Below, one piece after another: positions 1 to 4,996 of a stretch of DNA of 6,668 bases. The translations under genes were made by a program, and so were the position numbers. Origin of the DNA: an uncultured Eubacteriales bacterium (GTDB lineage: Bacteria > Bacillota > Clostridia > Lachnospirales > Lachnospiraceae); NCBI GenBank assembly GCA_900313775.1, contig OMSP01000078.1, forward strand, positions 1 through 6,668, written 5' to 3'. The notes under the pieces were generated by a model. It ran no database searches, had not been told where the DNA came from, and saw only the letters and a list, made by a program, of their open reading frames with translations. How positions within the stretch are numbered: position 1 is the first letter of the stretch; each line of letters opens with the position of its first letter.

Positions 1-789
1 GATGCCGAACTGCTTATAAAACCATTCCTCATCCCAAAGGGACCGTTCCGCGACATCACCCATGGTCATCATGCAGGCCTTATAGAGTCTTCTTGCTTTT
101 CCCGGGCCTATCTGCCAGAAGTCTGTCAGCGGCTTATGGTCCCAGAGCAGGAACTTGTAAGAATCCTCATTCAGTTCCGCGATCCTGACGCCGTCCTTAT
201 CCGCCGGCCGTTTCTTTGCCACGATATCCATGGCCACCTTTGCCAGGTACATGTTGGTCCCGATCCCGACGGTAGCGGTGATGCCGGTCGTTTTTAACAC
301 ATCCCGGATCATGGTCATGGCCATGACATGGGCGGGATTGGTTCCGGCGGCTTCCGCCTCCTTCACGTACATGTGCAGGTACCCGGTGACATCGATGAAG
401 CATTCGTCGATCGAGTAAACATGCACATCCTCAGGGGCCACATACCGCAGGTAGATCTCATAGATCTTTGCGGAGATCCGTTCGTATTCCGCCATCCTGG
501 GGACGGCAATGATATACTCAACCTTTGTATGCTGTTCAGCTTCATACATCCGGATCGCCTGCTTGGCCTCAAAGAGCCTCGGCCTTGATGGGACACCGAT
601 TGCCTTCAGGGAAGGAGAGACCGCCAGGCAGATTGTCTGATCGGACCGGGACGGATCTGCCACCAGCAGGTTCGCCTTCAGCGGATCCAGGTTCCGGTAA
701 ACACATTCTACGGAAGCGTAATAGGATTTCAGATCGATGCAGATGTACACTCTGGGCAGGGAAAATTTCTTCCGATCCTCATCTGTCAT
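1..789 (-). CDS. Y-family translesion DNA polymerase (UmuC/DinB-like), 3' end cut by window edge
   Basis: This gene encodes an error-prone polymerase that copies past damaged bases. The 263 visible residues cover the palm, fingers and start of the thumb; the little-finger domain lies beyond the left edge. The first metal-binding Asp is D19 in YICIDLKSYYASVE, with Y24 in the steric-gate position. The catalytic SIDE motif follows (S126-I-D128-E129), then the family signature GIGTNMYLAKVA (about 175-186), and a helix-hairpin-helix segment near 226-235 (WQIGPGKARR). The ATG at 789 has a GGAAGG-type ribosome binding site at about 796-801. It overlaps the end of the upstream Com-like gene by 11 bases, so translation is probably coupled. 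As the last visible gene of a LexA-controlled operon it is expected to be SOS-induced. Family membership is certain. Whether it is closer to Pol IV or to the UmuC-type Pol V core cannot be settled without the C-terminus. Confidence 0.95.
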   Translation of the reverse strand, partial: MTDEDRKKFSLPRVYICIDLKSYYASVECVYRNLDPLKANLLVADPSRSDQTICLAVSPSLKAIGVPSRPRLFEAKQAIRMYEAEQHTKVEYIIAVPRMAEYERISAKIYEIYLRYVAPEDVHVYSIDECFIDVTGYLHMYVKEAEAAGTNPAHVMAMTMIRDVLKTTGITATVGIGTNMYLAKVAMDIVAKKRPADKDGVRIAELNEDSYKFLLWDHKPLTDFWQIGPGKARRLYKACMMTMGDVAERSLWDEEWFYKQFGI

Positions 790-1072
790 ACCGCACCTTC
801 CCCAGTTCCTCGCTGTATTTCTTCAGCCGGTTCAGCTGCTTCTTTTTCATCGTCCGGAAAAACGCGGTATCGATCACATCGTTGAATTTACATTTCCGGC
901 ATTTGACCCGGACAATATAGTGTTCGTAATCCTCCACATCCAGAAGGTAGAAGCCGCAGCCGGGACAGCGGATCGTGCGAAGCGCCTTGCCTTCCGTTGC
1001 CTTTCTGGACTGTTCGAGCCGGTACTGAAGATCCGGCCCGGACAGGGTCCTTTTTTCAATCGTGTTCTGCAT
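779..1072 (-). CDS. Com-like zinc-ribbon protein, 97 aa
   Basis: This small protein carries one clear zinc ribbon: C36-P-G-C39 and C58-R-K-C61, separated by a short beta-rich stretch. The layout (IRCPGCGFYLLDV, then VKCRKCKFNDVI) resembles the phage Mu Com family, whose founding member is an RNA-binding translational regulator. A basic, helical tail follows (about 74-97, rich in Lys and Arg), which would suit nucleic-acid binding. The ATG at 1072 has a GGAGG ribosome binding site at about 1081-1085. The gene overlaps the end of the upstream metallopeptidase by 17 bases and the start of the downstream polymerase by 11 bases, so it sits inside a tightly coupled trio. The zinc-ribbon call is strong. 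The Com-like label rests on pattern resemblance, and any role in polymerase regulation or translation is inference. Confidence 0.85.
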   Translation of the reverse strand: MQNTIEKRTLSGPDLQYRLEQSRKATEGKALRTIRCPGCGFYLLDVEDYEHYIVRVKCRKCKFNDVIDTAFFRTMKKKQLNRLKKYSEELGKVRYDR

Positions 1073-1799
1073 TCATCTCACCTCCGTATCTCAGGCCCGA
1101 ATGCAGGTACTCCTCGACCGGCCTGTCCTCAAACAGACCCAGCTCCTGAAGGCGGTTATAAAATGCCCTGTAGGAGACGCCCATCGTATCCGCCATCTTC
1201 TGGATCAGGATCTTCTGGCCCTGGGAAAGGATGCTGCTATCGTATAAAATTACCTTTTGGGAATTGTTGTGCCGCTTCAGTACCCGCGCCACCAGAAACC
1301 TCGGCATCAGGAAGCAGGCGGCTGCTCGATTGGTAAAGCATTCGTTGACGTTCAGCATTTCCTTCAGCATGTCGGGGGTGTATGTCATTTCGGAATCATA
1401 CTCGCTGTGGAATGCTGCCATGGGATTCGCCTGAAGTGGGATGTGGCGGCCCATTACATCATGTGCGCCTTCATGGGCAATGGTAAAGCGCTTCCTTGCG
1501 CTTTCCTTGGGACTCTGCAGGTACTTTTCAATCACGGCCGTTCTAGCCGGGAATACTACCTGCTCAACTTTGCCTCCTCTTCTGACAAGAAGAGGTCTTT
1601 TTCCATCTGACAGAAACCCTATTCTCCCCGGGTCAGGCTCTGCAAATGTTTCATAGACGATTGGAACCCCCAGATATTCCTTGACAAAGGCTTCAATATC
1701 TACGCAATTCACATTTGTATAATGCTTGCTTTTGAAGAAGTCTTTTATCATGGCTTCACAGAGGTCTTCGATCTCGTCGTTCGAAGTGAATCTCTTCAC
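1056..1799 (-). CDS. ImmA/IrrE-family metallopeptidase, 247 aa
   Basis: This is a zinc-dependent peptidase of the ImmA/IrrE (COG2856) type, a family that cleaves repressors after DNA damage (ImmA acts on ImmR in ICEBs1, IrrE on DdrO in Deinococcus). The HEXXH motif is H109-E-G-A-H113 within RKRFTIAHEGAH. The usual downstream helix is present as NVNECFTNRAAACFLMP (about 151-166), where E153 is the likely third zinc ligand. A C-terminal segment (about 201-223, MADTMGVSYRAFYNRLQEL) looks like a helix-turn-helix and is typical of longer members. I chose the GTG at 1799 because an AGGAGG site (1806-1812) sits 7 bases upstream. An in-frame ATG at 1832 would add 11 residues but would overlap the preceding gene and lacks such a site. 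No XRE-type repressor, the usual ImmA partner, lies beside it; the only repressor in the operon is the LexA-like protein. Confidence 0.93.
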   Translation of the reverse strand: MKRFTSNDEIEDLCEAMIKDFFKSKHYTNVNCVDIEAFVKEYLGVPIVYETFAEPDPGRIGFLSDGKRPLLVRRGGKVEQVVFPARTAVIEKYLQSPKESARKRFTIAHEGAHDVMGRHIPLQANPMAAFHSEYDSEMTYTPDMLKEMLNVNECFTNRAAACFLMPRFLVARVLKRHNNSQKVILYDSSILSQGQKILIQKMADTMGVSYRAFYNRLQELGLFEDRPVEEYLHSGLRYGGEMNAEHD

Positions 1800-1813
1800 T
1801 CTGACACCTCCTG

Positions 1814-2038
1814 TTAAGCCATCACGTACCACGCGTGACCGACTCTGTAAATGTATTTTTCCGCACTACCGATAATCACCGTGTAGCGAATTCCTTCAAA
1901 TTCTCCGTCGAGGGAAGAGCAGGAATGGAGCACTCTGTCAATGTTCCATACACGGCCATCCTCCCAGGCGATGGATAGGGGGACGACATCGCCGCTTTCC
2001 AGCCGCCTGCTGTCCACCTGAACAAAAACTTTATTCAA
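1814..2038 (-). CDS. Small conserved protein of unknown function, 74 aa, TTG start
   Basis: This is a compact, beta-rich protein with no membrane segment and no cysteine cluster. The pattern runs from a polar N-terminal strand through PLSIAWEDGRVWNIDRVL (about 20-37) and GIRYTVII (about 49-56) to an aromatic end, AWYV. I recall similar small proteins next to Y-family polymerases in Bacillota. The layout also recalls DUF6504, a small family linked to ImuB/DnaE2 mutagenesis cassettes, but that link is tentative. The TTG at 2038 is supported by an AGGAGGA ribosome binding site (2044-2050) 5 bases upstream. The next gene starts 14 bases after its stop. Position in an SOS operon suggests an accessory to damage tolerance, though no function can be assigned from sequence alone. 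Confidence 0.8.
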   Translation of the reverse strand: MNKVFVQVDSRRLESGDVVPLSIAWEDGRVWNIDRVLHSCSSLDGEFEGIRYTVIIGSAEKYIYRVGHAWYVMA

Positions 2039-2067
2039 TGTCTTCCTCCTGTTTTGAATAAAGCCCG

Positions 2068-2106
2068 GCGGCTATAGAGAGAAGGTTTTCCTCCCTGCTA
2101 TACCGC
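2068..2106 (-). other. Bulged RNA hairpin between the 66-aa and 74-aa genes
   Basis: On the minus strand GCGGTATAG (2106-2098) pairs with CTATAGCCGC (2077-2068), giving 9 bp with one bulged G at 2072. Inside, GGGAGG and CCTTCT can form a further 6 pairs, two of them G-T, around an AAAA loop. The structure covers the stop codon of the 66-aa gene and lies 18 bases before the ribosome binding site of the 74-aa gene. A short T-containing stretch (CTTTATT) follows, so it might be a weak attenuator, an RNA-processing site or a stability element. No fold energy was computed. Confidence 0.4.
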
Positions 2107-2298
2107 AAGCCTTGCTGCCGGCCAGAACCGGATGATCTGCCAGCGATGTTCCTCCTTGCTGCTAAGTGAAATGGCCATTTTCCGCAGCTGTACCGTACAG
2201 CCGCAGCAGTCGCATTCCATCAATCCATCCGTCTCTTCCAAAAAGAGACTATTATTCATCGTGCCGCATTCCGGGCACTTTACATCTGCTGTTCGCAC
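2098..2298 (-). CDS. Small zinc-ribbon protein, 66 aa, GTG start
   Basis: This gene encodes a short protein with a zinc-ribbon pattern: C8-P-E-C11, then a second knuckle in ECDCCGC with C29/C32 or C31/C34 as ligands. The extra cysteines make the exact ligand set uncertain. The C-terminal third (about 45-66) has no recognisable motif. The GTG start at 2298 has a GGAGG site 8 bases upstream. It follows the LexA-like gene by 28 bases and is probably cotranscribed with it. A bulged hairpin overlaps its stop codon. It is distinct from the larger Com-like ribbon protein further down the operon. It could bind nucleic acid or a protein partner, and the sequence gives no finer indication. The good ribosome binding site and position in a same-strand operon support a real gene. 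Confidence 0.75.
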   Translation of the reverse strand: MRTADVKCPECGTMNNSLFLEETDGLMECDCCGCTVQLRKMAISLSSKEEHRWQIIRFWPAARLAV

Positions 2299-2326
2299 TT
2301 AAATCACCTCCGCTCCGTATGCTGCC

Positions 2327-2944
2327 TTAAAGCCGTTTGATGACGTTCTTTGCAACGCCCTGCACAACCAGCTTTTTGACAAGGATCACCTTTCCGGGAT
2401 ACACGGCTTCATTTGCATACTTCAGGATCACCTTCCTGGTCTTCTTGTCGATACCGCCGTAAACCTTCAGGGTATTTTCATTGTTCTCATCCAGCGCGAC
2501 CACGATATCACCGACCTCGCAGTCAGACTGCTTCTTGATTAGGACCAGGTCATCCTCCTGGATTCCCACGTCCTCCATGGAGTCACCGACAGCTCGGAGA
2601 AGGTAAAACTCGCCTTTCCCGAAAATGGCTTCCGGCAGGTTCACATACATCTCCACCTGGGCTTCTTCCATCTCCGGATCCCCGCATCGGATACTGCCGA
2701 CCAGGGGGGCAGAGAAGGAACCGGTCTTTGTCTTTTCGATCTTCGGAAGATCAGTGATCACACCGTCTTCGTATTTCAGCATTCCCGCCTTATCCATTGC
2801 CACCAGGTACTTATAACCGCTGGAAGGGGAGACCCCCATGGCTGAAGCGATCTGTCTGGTCGACGGCGTGGAATGATGTTCTCTGTAGTATTCTCCGATA
2901 AAGCTGCTGATGCGGTTCATCAGTTCAGGATCTTTATGTCTCAT
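2327..2944 (-). CDS. lexA: LexA-family SOS repressor, self-cleaving, 205 aa
   Basis: This is a transcriptional repressor that is inactivated by RecA-stimulated self-cleavage after DNA damage. The N-terminal winged helix-turn-helix spans about 5-60, with the helix-turn-helix around QIASAMGVSPSSGYKYL (31-47). The C-terminal S24 peptidase domain follows. The cleavage site is LVGSIRCGDP, so the scissile bond is C87-G88. The catalytic Ser is S122 (AVGDSMEDVGI) and the catalytic Lys is K160 (ENTLKVYGG). All parts needed for autocleavage are therefore present. Cys-Gly replaces the Ala-Gly typical of LexA and matches the site used in UmuD. The ATG at 2944 has an AGGAGG site (2953-2958) 8 bases upstream. 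A LexA box lies in its own promoter, so it is probably autoregulated. Its length fits ordinary LexA. It may be an accessory copy controlling only this operon rather than the host's global LexA. Confidence 0.93.
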   Translation of the reverse strand: MRHKDPELMNRISSFIGEYYREHHSTPSTRQIASAMGVSPSSGYKYLVAMDKAGMLKYEDGVITDLPKIEKTKTGSFSAPLVGSIRCGDPEMEEAQVEMYVNLPEAIFGKGEFYLLRAVGDSMEDVGIQEDDLVLIKKQSDCEVGDIVVALDENNENTLKVYGGIDKKTRKVILKYANEAVYPGKVILVKKLVVQGVAKNVIKRL

Positions 2945-2952
2945 GGTCTAAG

Positions 2953-2958
2953 CCTCCT
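2953..2958 (-). promoter_or_regulatory. Ribosome binding site of the LexA-like gene
   Basis: A perfect AGGAGG on the minus strand lies 8 bases before the ATG at 2944, which fixes the start of the repressor. Confidence 0.8.
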
Positions 2959-3006
2959 GTGGGTCATGTTTAATTCTATCGGAAGCACCCCGCTTCTGGT
3001 GTGCAT

Positions 3007-3035
3007 ATGATAACAAACATTCGTTCGATAATCAA
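3007..3035 (-). promoter_or_regulatory. SigA-type promoter of the SOS operon
   Basis: On the minus strand a -35 TTGATT (3035-3030) and a -10 TATCAT (3012-3007) are separated by exactly 17 bases. Transcription would start near 3000, leaving a leader of about 55 bases before the LexA-like gene. No other clear promoter is seen down to the polymerase gene, so this one probably drives all six genes. Confidence 0.75.
3014..3027 (-). promoter_or_regulatory. LexA operator (SOS box)
   Basis: The minus strand reads CGAACGAATGTTTG, fitting the Gram-positive SOS box CGAAC-N4-GTTYG. It fills most of the spacer between the -35 and -10 elements, so a bound repressor would block RNA polymerase. This implies autoregulation of the LexA-like gene and DNA-damage induction of the operon. 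It is the only such box I found in the window. Confidence 0.85.
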
Positions 3036-3057
3036 GAGGTTTTTCTCAAATTAGAAT

Positions 3058-3083
3058 GACCTGTCAGTTTCTACTGACAGGTC
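3058..3083 (-). terminator. Perfect hairpin, probable terminator of the DUF6994-like unit
   Basis: GACCTGTCAGT and its exact complement ACTGACAGGTC form an 11-bp stem around a 4-base loop. The minus-strand tail (ATTCTAATTT) is only moderately T-rich, and the other side (GAGAATCTTTTG) is similar, so the element could act in either direction. It lies 60 bases beyond the stop at 3144 and 22 bases before the -35 of the SOS promoter. That position suits ending the upstream unit and shielding the SOS operon from read-through. It could also be a protein-binding palindrome. Confidence 0.55.
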
Positions 3084-3143
3084 GAGAATCTTTTGTAAAT
3101 ATTTAGCGATATAATGAGCAGGACCACCTGAACGTTCCGAGTC

Positions 3144-3896
3144 CTATTGATTTGCAAATTGATCAATTCGCTTATTTCTCTTATTTAGAAAATCTAACTG
3201 AAAATCAATAAAGGTGAAGTATTCTTGCGCATTTTGCGGCAATGGGCTCTCAGTAAACTCGCCTTTCCCAAGCCATATGTTTACCGTTGTGTAATCCTTG
3301 GAAACACAATCCTGAAAGAAAAAGAAATCCACATAGCCTTTAAAATCGACAAATAAATCAAAGAATTCCTTGTCTTTTGCGAGTGTTTCATAGAGTGGAC
3401 TCTGTTCGTTTTGATAGTATCTTCGTATACATTCCAACGTCAGATCCCATCGGTCTCCAATCTGTTGATTTGTGCCTTTTATCTGATTAATACTATTCAC
3501 ATGCTTAGGAAAAATAGTAGTTCCCCCAATCGTATATGCCCTATGCACCAGATCCTCGGCATATTTTTTGTAATCAGGAAGCACCATGGAAACTTCTTTC
3601 AACAACTTCTGAAGCTTTTGATATCTAAATCCGAGGATGATAGTATCACTTCCAAATCTAAAATTCTTCCATGTAAGGTAATATGGCCCTGATCCACGGG
3701 ATAAGTCCATCGTTTCCCCGCACGGCAGTTTTCTGCTCCACAATATTTGATGATATCGTTGTAGTGTCTTGCTTGCGGTGTCTGGATCCACCTGCCCTGC
3801 ACCTAAACCAGAATTGCGTTCCCAAAAGCCGTCCCAGTAGTTCGGGCTATCAGACGTAAAATCAAACGCCACGTCAATTTCCTTTTCTCCGCCCAC
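3144..3896 (-). CDS. DUF6994-like protein of unknown function, 250 aa, GTG start
   Basis: This is an apparently soluble protein with no signal peptide or membrane helix. It resembles a family I recall as DUF6994. Recognisable blocks are FDFTSDSPNYWDGFWERN (11-28), DPDTASKTLQRYHQILWS (38-54), YLTWKNFRFGSDTI (73-86), YTIGGTTIFP (121-130), SINQIKGTN (135-143), RWDLTLECIRRYY (149-161) and FFDLFVDFKGYVDFFFFQD (178-196). The many Trp, Phe, Asp and Arg residues in such blocks suggest a conserved active or binding surface, but no known catalytic motif stands out. The GTG at 3896 has a GGGAG site 7 bases upstream (3904-3908); a second GTG at 3872 is possible. The gene starts 38 bases after the WYL regulator stops, so the two may be cotranscribed. 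The sequence is clearly more AT-rich than the SOS operon. I do not know its function. Confidence 0.85.
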   Translation of the reverse strand: MGGEKEIDVAFDFTSDSPNYWDGFWERNSGLGAGQVDPDTASKTLQRYHQILWSRKLPCGETMDLSRGSGPYYLTWKNFRFGSDTIILGFRYQKLQKLLKEVSMVLPDYKKYAEDLVHRAYTIGGTTIFPKHVNSINQIKGTNQQIGDRWDLTLECIRRYYQNEQSPLYETLAKDKEFFDLFVDFKGYVDFFFFQDCVSKDYTTVNIWLGKGEFTESPLPQNAQEYFTFIDFQLDFLNKRNKRIDQFANQ

Positions 3897-3934
3897 TGTT
3901 CATCTCCCAATTAAAGCAACTATTTACAATGCCC

Positions 3935-4915
3935 TTAGTCCTGCAGTGCTTTCCTGAGCATCTCCTTATATTCATCTCTGACTTTTTCCGGTCCGAGGAT
4001 CTTCATCGCGCCGTCCCAGCCAAACACCCAGCGGTAAAAGGTAGGAGAGGGACAGACCTTTACGATAGCCTTAAAATGATCACTATCCACCTCTTTGGTT
4101 TTTACCTTGGTGCCGAACTGATCCACAATCCCGTTCATGACATTGGATTCGCAAAGAAGCTCCACATCAATGGTTTCGTCGCTGTCATACATGCGAAAAA
4201 CTTTTTTGGTGTATGCTGCCAGGTTAAAGTCTTTCGGCATGGGAACAGCTTCTTCATCCTCCAGTATCATGGGCGCCCTGTAGAAGCGATCAAGCCGGAA
4301 GTTTCGCATATGTTCACGGTTATCACAGTAGCCGATCAGGTAATAATAATCGCCGTCCCACACAAGAACATAAGGACTGACAACATAGTACTCGCCTTTA
4401 TTCCTCATGACTTTGCGTTTGCGATTATTATATTCCGTATACTGGAACCGGATCTTAAGGCCCTTATCGATCGCTTCATTCACGTAATCGAGAATGTTGA
4501 GGACCTTTTCATTTTCCGTTTTAACGCGGCCCTCGACTGTTACATGACGACGCAGCTTTTCCGCATTGTATTCCGATGTGAGAGTGATCAGCTTCCGGAT
4601 CAGTTCCTGGCTTTGCTCCTCGGTAATGAACTTGGAAGAGGAAATCGCATCAATCAGAACCTTCAGCTCCGGTATATCAAAAAGTCGGTTGTCAAAATAG
4701 TATTTGTTCTGCCGGGATTTGATGACCTCAAAATGTATTCCGGCCTTTTCCATCATGGCAAAGTCCCCCGGAAGGGTAGTCCGGTTAACCTCCATGCCAT
4801 GTTCGTCTTTCAGGAATTGCAAAAGCTCCGGCGTAGAAATCGGGTGGTCAGCGTCGGAGTATTTAAAGAGATGTTGGTAAATGTATAACAGTCTAAGTCT
4901 GGTTCCGTTTTCCAT
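3935..4915 (-). CDS. WYL-domain transcriptional regulator, 326 aa
   Basis: This is a DNA-binding regulator. An N-terminal winged helix-turn-helix (about 5-65) includes TPELLQFLKDEHGMEVNRTT. A WYL domain follows (about 142-215) with KIRFQYTEYN, SPYVLVWDGDYYYLIGYCDN (the WYL tripeptide is YYL, 191-193) and MRNFRLDRF. The C-terminal WCX extension (about 245-325) carries FYRWVFGWDGAMKILGPEKVRDEYKEML. WYL domains are thought to sense nucleic-acid or nucleotide ligands, and WYL regulators often control anti-phage systems such as BREX and CBASS (BrxR, CapW). The length is usual for the family. The ATG at 4915 has an AGAGG site (4922-4926) 6 bases upstream. Its neighbours are a DGQHR-domain gene 69 bases upstream and a DUF6994-like gene 38 bases downstream, which are the likeliest targets of its regulation. 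That role is inference. Confidence 0.92.
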   Translation of the reverse strand: MENGTRLRLLYIYQHLFKYSDADHPISTPELLQFLKDEHGMEVNRTTLPGDFAMMEKAGIHFEVIKSRQNKYYFDNRLFDIPELKVLIDAISSSKFITEEQSQELIRKLITLTSEYNAEKLRRHVTVEGRVKTENEKVLNILDYVNEAIDKGLKIRFQYTEYNNRKRKVMRNKGEYYVVSPYVLVWDGDYYYLIGYCDNREHMRNFRLDRFYRAPMILEDEEAVPMPKDFNLAAYTKKVFRMYDSDETIDVELLCESNVMNGIVDQFGTKVKTKEVDSDHFKAIVKVCPSPTFYRWVFGWDGAMKILGPEKVRDEYKEMLRKALQD

Positions 4916-4966
4916 AAGCTACCTCTTCAAAACATACTTGCTCCATTAAGTGTTAATATGGGTACT

Positions 4967-4996
4967 TATATATTCGAATTAATCTTAAAACACCAA
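4967..4996 (-). promoter_or_regulatory. Possible weak promoter before the WYL regulator
   Basis: On the minus strand TTGGTG (4996-4991) and TATATA (4972-4967) are 18 bases apart. The -35 overlaps the end of the DGQHR coding region. Just downstream, TAAGT and ACTTA (4947-4951 and 4964-4968) form a short inverted repeat that might be an operator. The surrounding DNA is AT-rich, so chance matches are likely. Confidence 0.25.

Noticed and set aside
737..1336. A plus-strand open frame of about 199 codons across three minus-strand genes
   Set aside because: It is low-complexity and rich in Pro, Ser and Arg, spans gene borders, and is antisense to well-supported genes with their own ribosome binding sites.
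1800..1832. ATG at 1832 as the start of the ImmA-like gene
   Set aside because: It would overlap the preceding gene and lacks a good ribosome binding site, whereas the GTG at 1799 has AGGAGG at ideal spacing.
3131..3138. GAACGTTC palindrome as a second SOS box
   Set aside because: The half sites have no 4-base spacer, so it does not fit the GAAC-N4-GTTC pattern, and it lies at the 3' end of the DUF6994-like gene rather than at a promoter.
3897..3903. ATG at 3903 as the start of the DUF6994-like gene
   Set aside because: It is in another frame and meets a stop after a few codons; the GTG at 3896 is in frame and correctly spaced from GGGAG.
3929..4888. A plus-strand open frame of about 319 codons
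   Set aside because: It mirrors the WYL regulator on the opposite strand, has no recognisable domain, and is outweighed by the clear WYL and WCX motifs on the minus strand.
4972..4979. ATTCGAAT palindrome as an operator of the WYL regulator
   Set aside because: It is only 8 bases long in AT-rich DNA, with no second copy nearby.
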